A DNA stretch of 64,000 nt from Setoptus koraiensis (taxonomy: Eukaryota > Arthropoda): positions 17,608,001 through 17,672,000 of the forward strand of contig CM106585.1 in NCBI GenBank assembly GCA_048013815.1. Reading direction: 5' to 3'. Positions 1 to 11,118 of the stretch are shown here, piece after piece. Under the pieces are notes generated by a model. That model worked only from the letters and a program-made list of their open reading frames with translations, was not told the DNA's origin and ran no database searches. Made by a program: the position numbers and the translations under genes. The number at the start of each line of letters is the position of its first letter. Position 1 is the first letter of the stretch.

Positions 1-885
1 CCAAAGACATGGCTACACATAATGCGCACAGAGGGTGGGGGTAGGCAATGTTTTTTCCACCGTCCAAATATTTAATCACACGGTCGCAGACGATGACCAG
101 TCCAGCCATCTCGAGCATTTTCTTCTAATGAGCATACTTTGTGCGTTTTATTTGAGCCAACTATACGGATTTACAGTGAAACTCCGACAGGGGCGTCGTC
201 GTCGCTCGAAAACACTTTTCCAAGGATAGAATGTATCGGTAGGTGTTTATCTCTTGACTGATTCATCCGTACATGTCCGTGCCGTTCAGCCATGCAAATT
301 TTTGAGTTACACTCAAATGCATAGAGCAGAAAGCTGACCAACGCCGCTCTTGCGGATCATTTTGAAAACTCGGATGAATCAAAAAGGGAATTGAAAGAGA
401 AAACATCAGATATTGAATCTAAAGGTCGGATCGGGATGGCCCAGGCTGGATCGATAGCAGCTTATAGGGGGCGAGGTTCCCTCCAGTCGGCGAACCCGGT
501 TATGCGAAATTAGTAAGCAACAAAAAACTAAATTGATTTTTTCTAGACAATCACGAATGTTATGTAAAACCATTGCTGTAAGGTCTGTTCTGTAAACTCA
601 AACGTTTGGTTTCATCCAAAACAAATATCATCTGACATTGATCAACTACTTTTTATTATTTGAAGAATTCATCGGCTCAGATTTTTGTTGAACTCTTTCG
701 GATTACATGGTTTTCTAAAAAAGCACATAGTCTGTTAATTAAACGTATCATAGTGCTCCCGGGTTTACTTGCCACGTGGATATTTCATTATTATTTTGAT
801 TCTTTTCGGCTTTTTAACAATAATACCAGAAGACTGATGATATAATGTTGCAGTATCTATTCTTCTATGAGTTTCCCTCATCATA
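1..885. other. left-edge non-coding stretch and TOM1-like 3' flank
   Basis: No gene is recognised here. The part next to the TOM1-like stop should be that gene's 3' untranslated region: a minus-strand AATAAA is present at 652-657, about 230 bases past the stop. On the minus strand an open frame of about 39 codons, starting near 120, runs off the left edge. It resembles nothing I know and may be chance. Confidence 0.5.
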
Positions 886-2553
886 TCACTTGGTCTGTTG
901 TTTATCTCCAGCTAGAGCGCGGCTTGCTAGAAAATTCTCAAACTCGGAGTTGGGTATGGATATTTGCTCAGAGCTTGAAAGTTGATTGTTAGAGTCAGTA
1001 GCTAACCACTTTTCTATCTCCTCAAAATCTTGCTCACGGACAGATGATATTTCTTCTGGTAATCTTGTAGAAGAGTTTGGAGTTGCTGTAGTTGCAACAG
1101 GTGTTATGTTCTTATTAAGTGACATTTTGTTTAAATTAGTTGCCACTTCTTCGACAGGCTCGTAGTTCGTCGGGCCCTTGCGATCACTATAGATGGAAGA
1201 TCTAGATTGTGCAAAAATATCGAAATCCGGATCTTCCGAAGTTCTAGTAGATGTGTTAGTTTTCGAGCTTGTCTGCTCGCCTCCCTCAGTGGATGATTTC
1301 GCTATTGAGCTGAGAACTGGGCCCACCGAATCTTTGACTAGTTGCTGTTTACTTGCGACACCTGATCTCTCGCTCTTGTCGCCACCACTGGCATCTTCAT
1401 CTTTAAAATCTATCAATGACAATTCAGTAGGCTGCTTTGGCGATGGAATGAACGGGGTGTTACTGGTTGTGCTCGACGCTTTAACAGGAGATGTTTCCGT
1501 TGTGCTTTTGATAGCTGGTTGCTCTTGATTCGAAGCTGCTGCCTTAGATGAGCTCTGTTGCTTCTTTAATAGTCGCTCATATTTAACGAAAGCATTATTC
1601 AGCTCATCGTTCAATCTTAGCAATTCGATGGTTAGATTTTCATTGGCTACCCATTCAATGAGATCCACGATGCGCACTTTCATTTGCCGACAACTATTAT
1701 TGAGTTCTTCTAACAAATTCCATTCTTCGGCATCATTTTTCACTGTTATTTGGCTCAGGATTTCATTGAAAACGTTTACACTAGATTGAACGACACTCAA
1801 ATCTTGACTGATTTTGTTATAACCCTCACTGTCCAACATGACAGGCGTATCTGGGTGTTGTTGTTGTTGCTGCTGTTGTGGCGAAGCAATTCTTCTAGGT
1901 TGGTTCATATTGTCGTAAAGATTTCCACTAAATATTTGCGTGGGACTGTCAGGACTACTACCACGATTATTCGAATTCAAGATTGCTACTGTTGGTTGGT
2001 GATCTCTGCTATTGGGTGACGAAGAATAAGTGGCACTACTACGGGGTGTTTGGATGGGTGCCAGAGTGTCAAAATTTTGTGGCGGAAAAGTGATGCCTTT
2101 AGCTTTTAATTCGTGATAAACTTTGACTACGCCTTGTAATTCTGGTTGTGTGTCGAATGCGTCTGCCCAGCGTTCAATTAAACTCAATACGCGCTCTTGT
2201 AACTCGATTGGTGGATCGTTTTTGGGTCCTATCAATTTAATTAACTCCTGAATAAAATCCTTATTCATACACAATATGTGAAAACGAAGATTACAATTAT
2301 TGACGCAAGTTTCCAATACTGTTATTGTGCGATAAATAACATTAAAATTTTTACTTGAATCTACGATCAATCTTTTTTTAATAGCACGTATTGCATCCCT
2401 AGCTCCGTCATCTGTTTCATTGATGATGTCACAAATTTCTAAATTTAACACCCAATTGTCCTCTTTCAATCCTGGATCTGTGGCTTGCTCAATTTTTCTA
2501 CCCACAAGCGTTGTCATGGGATTACCACTGAAAATTTGCATAAAATCTGTCAT
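886..2553 (-). CDS. TOM1: TOM1-like VHS/GAT-domain endosomal adaptor
   Basis: Single-exon gene of 555 residues. The VHS domain fills residues 1-150 and tracks vertebrate TOM1 closely: GNP near the start, then LEICDIINET, TVLETCVNNC, RWADAF, GVVKVYHELKAKG and PIQTP. A GAT domain spans about 244-331. The rest is a serine/threonine-rich tail ending near an acidic DFEEIEKWL segment. TOM1 proteins bind ubiquitinated cargo, Tollip and clathrin on early endosomes. The frame is open 41 codons further upstream, but the start at 2553 is chosen because the family begins only a few residues before the GNP motif. A Q7 tract (about 226-232) is encoded by CAA/CAG repeats. TOM1 and TOM1L2 cannot be separated here. 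Family assignment is secure. Confidence 0.92.
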   Translation of the reverse strand: MTDFMQIFSGNPMTTLVGRKIEQATDPGLKEDNWVLNLEICDIINETDDGARDAIRAIKKRLIVDSSKNFNVIYRTITVLETCVNNCNLRFHILCMNKDFIQELIKLIGPKNDPPIELQERVLSLIERWADAFDTQPELQGVVKVYHELKAKGITFPPQNFDTLAPIQTPRSSATYSSSPNSRDHQPTVAILNSNNRGSSPDSPTQIFSGNLYDNMNQPRRIASPQQQQQQQHPDTPVMLDSEGYNKISQDLSVVQSSVNVFNEILSQITVKNDAEEWNLLEELNNSCRQMKVRIVDLIEWVANENLTIELLRLNDELNNAFVKYERLLKKQQSSSKAAASNQEQPAIKSTTETSPVKASSTTSNTPFIPSPKQPTELSLIDFKDEDASGGDKSERSGVASKQQLVKDSVGPVLSSIAKSSTEGGEQTSSKTNTSTRTSEDPDFDIFAQSRSSIYSDRKGPTNYEPVEEVATNLNKMSLNKNITPVATTATPNSSTRLPEEISSVREQDFEEIEKWLATDSNNQLSSSEQISIPNSEFENFLASRALAGDKQQTK

Positions 2554-3550
2554 CTTCTGATTGATGTCTTCCACTGTATAATGGAGCCATTGTTTGTTTA
2601 TTTGTTTGAATGAATGGATGGATAATTGGTACCAGTTGGCGATAGTAATAATTGCAGAATTGTAGTAAACAAACAAATAAAATATTATTGAGAAAAGTTA
2701 TTACATGAATGTGTGATTATAAGGATGTCTGACTATAAACGAATGTCGTCAAAACTGAGCTACATGCAGTTGTTTTAGAATTGTGTCGGGTAGTTTACGG
2801 CATTTGCGACTATAACTAGGCCAACGACAGCAATAATAAACTTGCAATAATAGAGCACATTATGATCATGGATAACAATACAATGAGGTTGGGTGTATAG
2901 AGCAAGTAAAGTTGATGTCTAAAGCTTAGGCTGGCTGGTTGGTACAGACTAATTAGCTGCCCAATACTTACTTGAGTTCGAAAGGTGATGGTTCTACTAG
3001 TTGTACACTGACAGGATGATAACTACTCAAGGGGGTGGGCAATAACAACAACAACAAGGATAACAGGCAACAACAGCAGCATAAAACAATGACAGTTACC
3101 TTGTGTAGGCAGCTTATCCGCTGACGAAACACGATTGCTATTCTTCAAGTTGTTGTTGTTCTGCTCTAGCTTTTGTTGCTATTGTTGCTGTTACTGATGT
3201 CCTTATTGTAGCTGCTGTTGTTGTAACATAATATTATGTTACACTAACCATACCAATATAATGTTGACAATGTCAGATGATTGATCGGCTATCAATAATA
3301 AAATAAAACCAGTGACACTAAACAACAATACAACAATGTATTTGCTGACACTGCTGCGACAAACTACCGCGCCGCCGCGAATTTCGAATTGAAATTGACG
3401 GATTCTCAATGAGAATTGAATTAAAGCGTGCAACGGTTCTACAAGAAAAGAGTTATTGAAAAGTCAGTAAGTGTAGGAAGAAATGGGTGGCTACATAGTG
3501 TGGCCTATGATTGCGTTGAGAGACTTGGGTTTCTTTACTTCTATTGGAAA
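2554..3550. other. intergenic, 5' region of the TOM1-like gene
   Basis: About 1 kb with scattered CAA/CAG and GTT/GTC runs (3040-3085 and 3140-3230) and no credible coding exon. It should hold the promoter and leader of the TOM1-like gene and the 3' end of the ADD gene. No conserved promoter element is clear. Confidence 0.5.
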
Positions 3551-4624
3551 TCAGTCGATAGGTAATGATTCTATCAGAGAGTCTATTTTGCGATACATGA
3601 TAAGGAGATTTTTTACCTCTATGAAACTCTGATTACGCATTAAAGTTAACAGAACACGGCCATTGCAAGGATCTAATCGACCATCTATACATGCTTGGCA
3701 CTCCTCCATTAATTTGTCGAAGAAATTAGTATGATGGTCCGATATCAATATTTTGTCCTCTTTGATGCTGTTCAATTGTGTTGTTAGTTCCTCAGCAGTG
3801 TACACTCTCGGATTATAACTTAAATAAGCTAGATCGTCCTTTTTAAGGTGTCTCAAGTATGCATCGGCGTCCAACTTATTGTGCATGGTAATTTCCATTT
3901 GTGGTGTATCGAGAGAATTGTCATGATTTGTTGTATCGTGTGTGTCGTCCGTTGTATCTGTGTGTTGTTCTGTTGGCTTTGTGAGTTGTTCGTTTGATGA
4001 ATTTGCATCTTGAATCACTGGAGACATTTCGGTTTGGCCACTAATGTTGTCGGTATTATCATCTTGTTCACTGGCAATACAATTTATTGCCTCTTCTGTT
4101 TCATCAGATTCAATTTCCATTTGAGAAGGTTGTTCGCGGGACAATCTTCTTACCATTCTGAGAGATTCCTTGCGCAGGGCCTCCAATGGACTTGGATCGC
4201 ATGCGAAGCATATAAATGGAAAGGCAATGTTATGCTTATGCTGATAGTTGGGCAGATTTCGCGATATACAATCCTGACAGAAGGCATAGTGGCACTTTTT
4301 GCCAGCATAATGGTCCATATTAGCGCAAACTAATAACTCGCCGCCATCCATACACCAGCGACAGTAGTTTTCGTCGCCAAAATCGTCCGCGTAGTCCTCA
4401 AGAACACTGAAGTCTCCGTCGCCGTATGAATCGTGGCAGCGCTTGCAAACTAAAACTGAGAGCAACGGATGAAGGCAGGCATCAAAACAACTAACTATGG
4501 CTCGCTTACAAGAGGTACACTGATTTTCAGCTGTTGAATATGACAACTGGCCAACAATGTCGGTATCCTGACTGTTGGCGTCATCTGAAATCTTTGTTTG
4601 TGACTGTCCCAATGAACTAACCAT
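3551..4624 (-). CDS. stand-alone ADD-domain (ATRX/DNMT3-type zinc finger) protein
   Basis: Single-exon protein of 357 residues. An ADD domain at about 30-150 is seen from paired cysteines: C36/C39, C60/C63, C88/C91, C100, C111, C116/C119 and C139/C142. It carries the ATRX-like signatures HPLLSVLVCKRC, YCRWCMDGGELLVC, AFCQDCISRNL and CFACDPSPL. In ATRX this module reads the histone H3 tail (unmodified K4 with K9me3). No SNF2 helicase domain follows; the rest is acidic and low-complexity (about 165-250) with an unrecognised, probably helical C-terminus. Drosophila has a comparable ADD-only protein (ADD1) beside a helicase lacking ADD (XNP), so this is probably its orthologue. A ten-residue insert between C100 and C111 is unusual. 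Expected role: heterochromatin. Confidence 0.85.
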   Translation of the reverse strand: MVSSLGQSQTKISDDANSQDTDIVGQLSYSTAENQCTSCKRAIVSCFDACLHPLLSVLVCKRCHDSYGDGDFSVLEDYADDFGDENYCRWCMDGGELLVCANMDHYAGKKCHYAFCQDCISRNLPNYQHKHNIAFPFICFACDPSPLEALRKESLRMVRRLSREQPSQMEIESDETEEAINCIASEQDDNTDNISGQTEMSPVIQDANSSNEQLTKPTEQHTDTTDDTHDTTNHDNSLDTPQMEITMHNKLDADAYLRHLKKDDLAYLSYNPRVYTAEELTTQLNSIKEDKILISDHHTNFFDKLMEECQACIDGRLDPCNGRVLLTLMRNQSFIEVKNLLIMYRKIDSLIESLPID

Positions 4625-5318
4625 TATTGCTCTTGTATTACTATTAATTGTACTATTATGATTATAATATAATATTAACGCGTATGTATATTATTGTTCT
4701 TGTCGTTTACTTATAAATTAAATTTTGTCCTTGTTTCTAAATCTATTGTTTGTGTCGCTGATACTGTGTTGTTGTTATTGTTGTTGATGTAATAATAACA
4801 ATGATAATTGTGGCTATTTGTTTCACATGTTAGGGCTTCTTACTGATGACGAGAACAGTGGGATAATCGACAGTTAGCAAATGCGTGCATTTTGTGAATA
4901 ACAGAGAGAACGTGCAAGGTTGTTATAAACATGTCGTTGCGCCCTAATCATCGCCCGATCATTGCTGCGGAACAGTAAGACTCTCGGATTATTGCGAATG
5001 TAGTTCAAAGCCTGACAAACAATCACGTTTTCAATTACTGACTTGTGAGATGTTCAATGTTTTCATTTGTTTCTGCATAAGCTTTTTCGTCACTTTCATA
5101 CGCATGGCGCGAGAGTTTAAATAACGTTCACGCAAATACGCATTACGTGATGCGTACCAACTTGAATCAATAACTTTCCGTTGTGTGTCTCCAACACCAA
5201 TCACCATTACAATTATCACCGAAACATTTCTAAGACTAATTAAAAATAACTGTATGCTATTGTATTCCGAAAAACAATTCACAGTGGCAAAGTGAGCATC
5301 TTTAATTTGATACGCAGT
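4625..5318. other. intergenic between ADD gene and PGPEP1
   Basis: No recognisable gene. A minus-strand open frame of 83 codons at 5031-5282 is basic and looks like nothing I know. A minus-strand ATTAAA at 5301-5306, 13 bases past the PGPEP1 stop, is a candidate polyadenylation signal. Short AT-rich and GTT-rich tracts lie at 4660-4800. Confidence 0.45.
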
Positions 5319-6068
5319 TCAATTGATGCTCGCCATAGCGGCGTCAATCAATAACTCTATGGACAACTTTAGAGACTCCTTTATTTCTTCCAGGGAGAAT
5401 TTATCCGTGTTTGGTATGTGTATAAATACGGCGCTTGAATTTTGACACAAAGATTTGTGATATATGTACTCGCAAACATATAAACCTGCGTCATGGCTCT
5501 GCATTGCATCCAGCTTGATACGACCCTCTTGTTTGGCCCTCTTCAGTTTATCCACAACAACGTTTAAATTTAGACAAGTACTTGAAGTATTTTTAGCCGT
5601 TTGAGAGTTGTCTTCAATAACAGCGCTCTTGTTGTTTATATCACCAGCACTGTTTATATCAATTGTTGTATCTAAACTATTTGCGCTGTCAACTGTCTCG
5701 GTCAATTGTTTTGTGGCTCGATGTTGACTGCATACCGGGTAGCATCCAGTGACATCAGCATGCAAATATGGACCCGACCTAGCGCAAGTCTCCAGCCTGA
5801 GTTCGCCATATTGAGCGGCCAATCCTACGTGAATCATTAATAGTGGCTTATATGTTGACCATAATTCTGGAATAGTAACATCTACTGTATCATAGGCAAC
5901 TGTAACTTGTTTCACTATCACATTAACAGGTCTGTCTATATTGATTGGATCCTTGATTGCCTCCCATGACGGATTGACTGAATGATCGCGAAACGGTCCA
6001 AATCCGGTAATAACAACATTCTTTCTGTCTCTGTCGCCACAACAGCCTGCATCGCTGAAGCTGCCCAT
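5319..6068 (-). CDS. PGPEP1: pyroglutamyl-peptidase I
   Basis: Single-exon cytosolic cysteine peptidase (family C15) of 249 residues that removes N-terminal pyroglutamate from peptides, including peptide hormones. The start of the fold reads VVITGFGPF..HSVNPSWEA, matching the human enzyme. The catalytic triad appears intact: E93 in RLETCARSG, C199 in HDAGLYVCEYIYHKSL and H217 in FIHIPN. The protein is about 40 residues longer than the human one (209). The surplus is a low-complexity S/T/N/D-rich insert at about 117-165, between the E93 and C199 blocks. The start at 6068 gives a plausible 15-residue lead before the conserved core. Upstream on the same strand lies non-coding sequence. Confidence 0.93.
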   Translation of the reverse strand: MGSFSDAGCCGDRDRKNVVITGFGPFRDHSVNPSWEAIKDPINIDRPVNVIVKQVTVAYDTVDVTIPELWSTYKPLLMIHVGLAAQYGELRLETCARSGPYLHADVTGCYPVCSQHRATKQLTETVDSANSLDTTIDINSAGDINNKSAVIEDNSQTAKNTSSTCLNLNVVVDKLKRAKQEGRIKLDAMQSHDAGLYVCEYIYHKSLCQNSSAVFIHIPNTDKFSLEEIKESLKLSIELLIDAAMASIN

Positions 6069-7659
6069 TTTGAGTGCAAGCAGAGGTCAACGCCAAAGAA
6101 ATCTATACGACGGTAAATAGTAAATACGAATAAAATTGAAATAAAAATAAATGATGACAATATAAAATGTATTGACGATTCTGCACGATTCTGGCAATAT
6201 TGCAGATAGTGAGCGTTTCGTCATGATAATTCTCCCTTGTTGTTATGATTTTGTTAAGTTGAGAAAGCGTCCGCGAGGAGCGCTGGTGACGCTTTGTGTT
6301 GTTGGTGTCAGCGTACAATTATTAGCTTGACAGGGCTCGAAATGGAGAAGCTTGTTGATTTTGGTTGCTCAACAATATCGATTAATCGTTGGCTTCGTTT
6401 TCATTCGTGACCGTCAGTATTGAGACAAACCAATTTATTTAACCATTTAAAAAAAATTAGTGTCGTAATTACTGATGCAACGACCTGCTTTGCCTGTTGC
6501 CCGGGCATTGCGACTAGCGGAAGTTGAGGTGCCGCGTATAGCAACATTGTGCAATACTCGTGGCCAACTTACATGGCGAGATTGCTTGATTTATAAATGG
6601 TATACACACAGAATAATAATAAAAATCTGCCTAGAAATATCTGTGGATGTACATGTATGGATATATCCAAACGCATATAGATATATCCACATATAGAATA
6701 GATGCATCTGCAGACATGGGCATGTCAAGCTCTGATTGTCACCTGAGTGTGACAAGTGCGCCACCTCATTGTGGCTCACCTATTGCGGCAATGTGGCAAG
6801 AAGGTGACTCAACATTTATGGCAAAATATGGTGTTGAATGGCAAAATAATGGCAACTCGTTATTTCTCAATAATAAATAGCGGGTAATCAGTTTTTCATG
6901 ACAAGTGAATGATTTAAGCGTCAGTTGGTTGACTTGCATCATTGGTGGCAAGCTCGCAAACTCACTAACTGGCTGATGGTGCCAGATTTTTGATATGACT
7001 GTTTTTGTGAGTCATCGTAAGCGTTATTGTCATCATCTTGTTAACAAATTCTAGACAAATGCCCGTCATATCACCAAACCGGCTGAACTGAGTGAATTAC
7101 AGAGCTGAAGAGCTCGAGAGAATCGACACACCACTTCTTGTGTGTGTGTGTATTTTATCTATCTACCGTTCTGACTGTCGTTTTATGGTGCGCTGCGGCT
7201 GAGATGACTCGAGTTATAATGAGGACACACAAACAAACACACGAGAGGCACAAAATCAAACACACTGGCGAATTCTCGCCAGCAACACAACAAATGTTGT
7301 TGTTGTTGTCGCCGTTGTCGCCGTTGTCGCTGTTGTCGTTGTTGTTGTTGTTGTTGTTGTTGTCATAACGGCGACTTGAACAACTGCTTCGTTTGCTAGA
7401 TATGGTGGCACCGTTTCAACGTGTTTACCGTTTCGTCTGGCGTGTGATCTTGCGACGCGACAATAAGCGAGCAAACGGGCAAGCTGGCGATAGTAAAAAG
7501 TGAAACTATACCCACTGTATTACGTAACTAACGCGCACTATCGGACATTGTCATGGGTGATTGTTGATGTGTGTGTGTGTGTGTGTGTGTGTGACAAAAT
7601 CGTTAGTTATTACTTTGGCCCATAACTCTCCGGCCTGGCGCCGCTCTCGGATATATAAC

Positions 7660-7700
7660 TTGAGTTGTATAACTCGAGTTATATAACTCGAGTTACATAG
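7660..7700. repeat. tandem palindromic TATAACTCGAGTTATA repeat
   Basis: The palindrome TATAACTCGAGTTATA occurs here, preceded and followed by partial copies (AACTTGAGTTGTATAACTCG and AACTCGAGTTACATAG). It is a short tandem palindromic array of unknown role. Confidence 0.6.
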
Positions 7701-8313
7701 CGGGCCGGCGGGCCAGTGGGCGAGTATCGGCCAGTTATACAGCAGTGGGCGGGCGCAAGCCAGATATATGGCTCATGTGGCGCCTATATATCTGTATATC
7801 TGTAAATCTGCAATCTAGATAGATAGTAGAGAGCGAGCCAGCGAGAGGGCGAGAGATTTGAAATTGAGAGATGGCCATTGTCTCGCGGCACTTTTCTTTA
7901 CAATGGTCATTGAGTCTTGGTCGGGCCGCGTCATATCTTGCCCGCGCCTCTCTGGCGGCGTCCGTGGCGGCGTCCGTGGCAGCGTCTGCGGCAGTGTGCC
8001 CGTGCCAGTCAGTTATCCAGCCCGGCCTGGCCGGCGAGCAATCACAGCCAGTTGAATGAGAGCGCCGGTTGAGCGTGCTGAGTTTTGTTTGCACGCACCG
8101 AAGCTACAGAGAAAACATCTCTCAATCTGACGTGTCTATTCTGATCTATTCACGAGGCATTTGGATAAATGCTCGCACCAAGTTGTCACTGGCAACACTA
8201 GCGGCGAGCGTCGTTTAAATTAGATATCACAAATGGTGACACCAGTCGCAGAATAACGGGCCAGCCGCGGCAGCAGCTCATTTCATCATTTTATGAGCTC
8301 GAGTTGGGCCCGG

Positions 8314-8373
8314 CTAGCAGGCTGGCAGGCTGGCAGGCTGGCAGGCTGGCTCGCTGGCAGGCTCTGTGTCTGG
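8314..8373. repeat. 8-bp GCAGGCTG tandem repeat
   Basis: Four near-perfect copies of GCAGGCTG followed by a diverged copy. Further GGCTGGCT runs occur at 8399-8420 and 9500-9527. Confidence 0.8.
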
Positions 8374-8561
8374 CTGGGGCCTGACGGGGGCCCAAGTCGC
8401 GCTGGCTGGCTGGCACGCACGCACGTCTGCACCCACGCAGCGCCAGCAGTGACGGTGAAAAAAACCTAGCAAGACTCGTCGAGTTATGAAGAAGAATGAT
8501 GATGATTGTTGATATCGTGTGGTGCGCGCTAACGTTTCTGGTCGACGCAAGCGAGGCCCGC

Positions 8562-8706
8562 GTTCGGTTCGGTTCAGTTTGGTTTGGTTCAGTTTGGTTT
8601 GGTTCAGTTTGGTTTGGTTTGGTTTGGTTCGGTTCGGTTCGGTTCGGTTTGGCTCGGTTCGATTCGATTCAGTTCAATTCGGTTCAGTTAAGTTCGGCTC
8701 GGCTCG
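8562..8706. repeat. pentanucleotide GGTTC/GGTTT array
   Basis: About 28 pentamers of GGTTC, GGTTT and AGTTY, grading into GGCTC/GATTC variants at the right end. The five-base period resembles arthropod telomeric repeats only in length; TTAGG itself is absent. Confidence 0.8.
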
Positions 8707-9726
8707 CCTCGATTCGAGGCGATTCGCTTCGATTCCATTCTATTCTATTCTTCGATTTCGTCGCTCTTCCTCCCTTCGCCCGTTCGGCATGGCGCCCACT
8801 GCGCCCATTGCGCCCACTCGCCATTTCGCCCGTTCGCCCACTCGCGTTCGGAGAAGAATCGCTCGCTGTTGCGTGTGCCGATTGCGGCCCCGATTCCTGC
8901 TCGTGGCTCTATTGTAAAAGCAAAACGATGAGGAGTCCCTACTAAGACATAATAAGTAGTTTTTCTTGTCATTCATTTAGACTATCTCTATCGCTCTGCG
9001 GCTGTCTAAATAAAATAGACGGTATAACCAGCATAGATGTTTAGATTAAATCTATTTCTCCCGCTCCCGCTCTCGCTGTCTGCCTGTGTCTCGCGCCGTG
9101 TCTCGCGCTGTCTCTGTCCCAATGTCTCGCACTGTCTCGCACTGTCTCGCCGGCCGTCGCTCGCTCGATGGCTCGATGCTCGATGCTCGAAATGCTGATT
9201 CTTTTAGGTTTCATCATCGATCACAACGATTTGAAAATTGTGCCCAATGATTGTCGTTCATATCTCAACTGGGCCCGGCGTTGTCGCCCTCGGCGCACCG
9301 AACGCGACACCAGTGCAACTGGCGCTCGCTTGTTAGGCCAACGCTGGCTCTTGATAAGAGCAGATAAGAGCGCCCCAGTAATGACAAAGATAAATTAACA
9401 ATTGAGCAACACCAACTGGCCCCCTTGCCTCGCTGGCTGGGGCCGTTCACAGACGACTGGCGACACACCATTGCTTCGCCAGCTCTCACTCACTCACTCA
9501 CTCGCTGGCTGGCTGGCTGGCTGGCTGAAAATATCGATAACACGCACAAATTTTCATCGTCGTCGTAATATCTTTGTTTGCTTAGTGTTGCGTTGCCTTG
9601 TTTTGTGTTGCGTCAGAGTGTTGCGCTGCTGCTGCTGCTGGCCCCATTTCATTCTTGTATTTTATATTCTTTGCCTCGTGGACGAACGCACCGCGTGTGT
9701 GTGCGGTGCCGCCGCGATGGGGCGCC

Positions 9727-9787
9727 ACTCTTGCCATTCTTGCCGCTCTTGCCGCTCTTGCCGCTGTTGCCGTTCTTGCCACTCTTC
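9727..9787. repeat. 9-bp TTGCCGCTC minisatellite
   Basis: Six to seven imperfect copies of TTGCCGCTC-type nonamers, directly beside the hairpin at 9787-9840. Confidence 0.75.
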
Positions 9788-9840
9788 AAGTTGCCCATGA
9801 CAAGCCACTGGCTCGCCACTGGCTTGTCATGGGCAACTTG
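9787..9840. repeat. perfect 21-bp inverted repeat, 12-base loop
   Basis: Arms at 9787-9807 and 9820-9840 are exact reverse complements (21 of 21) around a CTGGCTCGCCAC loop. This is the longest perfect hairpin noticed in the window. It could be a template-switch product or a transcribed hairpin. Confidence 0.9.
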
Positions 9841-10126
9841 CTCATGTCATTTGTCCCGTGGCTTGCCGAATGGGGCCCACTTGTGCCGTACAAGTTGTGC
9901 GACACTTATTGCCACAATAAACTGTGCCAACCGCTCGGCCAACAACTCTAATTGTTGTCTATTTATTACCTTGCTGGGCCCTTTCGAGTGGGCCAAGATT
10001 CGGCCAAGATCGACGCACTCAAACGCGAGCGACAATCGCCGACTTGGCCTGACAAATTAGCCACCAGAGTCATTTTAGAATCAAGTCGGCGGCCTCAACT
10101 GTCAGCTCACCTGTCGTTGGCTTGTT

Positions 10127-10216
10127 ATTGTTGCTGGCGCTGCTGTCGTTGTCGTTGCTGTCGTTGTCGTTGCTGTCGTTGTTGCTGCTGCTGTTGTTGT
10201 TGTTGGTGTTGTTGCG
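10127..10216. repeat. GCTGTCGTTGTCGTT-type tandem repeat
   Basis: An 18-base higher-order unit built of GTT/GTC/GCT triplets, grading into pure GTT. Confidence 0.7.
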
Positions 10217-10626
10217 GGCTCAGCACAAACTGCAGGCGCCACGTGAAAGTGTCAGAGAGCCAAATAATAAAGACCAATCAACTTTACATTTCACTCTGTC
10301 GCTTTCTCGCAGTCGCTCGGCGCACTTGTACGTTGGTCAGTCGGTGGCTTTTCGCCATTGTCATGTCATCTATTATATATAATATATATAGATACATATG
10401 TTACATAAGGTGCTGCGTGTAGCACCTTGTTAGCTTAGGTAACATTTTGTATTATGCATCTATATATTGTGTGTAGCGCCTTGTGTAACTGGCTGCGCTA
10501 GCTGGCGGCCAGCGGAAGAGTGGCCGCCAGCCAGTAACTAGCGAGCCGAGAAGAGCCAGCCAGAGTGCGTTTGTGTCAAGCATTATCTGACCAAAGTGAC
10601 CAAGTGCCGCTTTAAACAACTGATAC

Positions 10627-10656
10627 CAACAGCAGCAACAACAGCAACAACAGCAA

Positions 10657-10715
<59 letters not shown>

Positions 10716-10730
10716 ACAACAACAACAACC
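10627..10730. repeat. CAACAG hexanucleotide microsatellite
   Basis: About 100 bases of CAACAG grading into CAA. One of many CAA-type arrays here; others lie at 12660-12745, 13560-13660 and 14640-14815. Confidence 0.85.
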
Positions 10731-11035
10731 GCCAGGTAACTGGCCAAAGGCCGAGCCAGTGCAAGCGACAGCCAGTGATAGTGCCACACAGCGGATCAGG
10801 TCAGCCAGTTGAGTAGTTGCGTAAGCAAACAGTGCACAATTGGCGCCTCTTGGCCCCGCTGGCACGATGGTGTCGAGTCATCTCTTTCGCTCTGTGCTCG
10901 CGCTCTCGTCGCTACAGCAGCAACGATACTCTCGCCAAGACAATTGTAGCAAGACCAAGCTGCTGCTACACTTAACGCCAACTGACAGTGAATGTGTTTG
11001 CTTTTGTGTATTGGCCCCAATTGTTGTGCTGCGTC

Positions 11036-11038
11036 GAG

Positions 11039-11099
<61 letters not shown>

Positions 11100-11118
11100 C
11101 GTTGTTGTTGTTGTCGCT
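11036..11118. repeat. (GTT)n microsatellite
   Basis: Over 20 GTT triplets, the last ones interrupted by GTC. It has the opposite strand sense to the neighbouring CAA arrays. Confidence 0.9.

Noticed and set aside
420-520. Possible RNA gene (structured GC-rich stretch with CGAACCCGG)
   Set aside because: No tRNA clover leaf or box A/B spacing, and no match to snRNA sequences I know.
5031-5282. 83-codon minus-strand frame between the ADD gene and PGPEP1
   Set aside because: No recognisable family, weak start context and no clear splice sites; it could be a small gene but cannot be supported.
8562-8706. Interstitial telomere
   Set aside because: The unit is GGTTC/GGTTT, not TTAGG, and the array lies inside a gene-flanking region.
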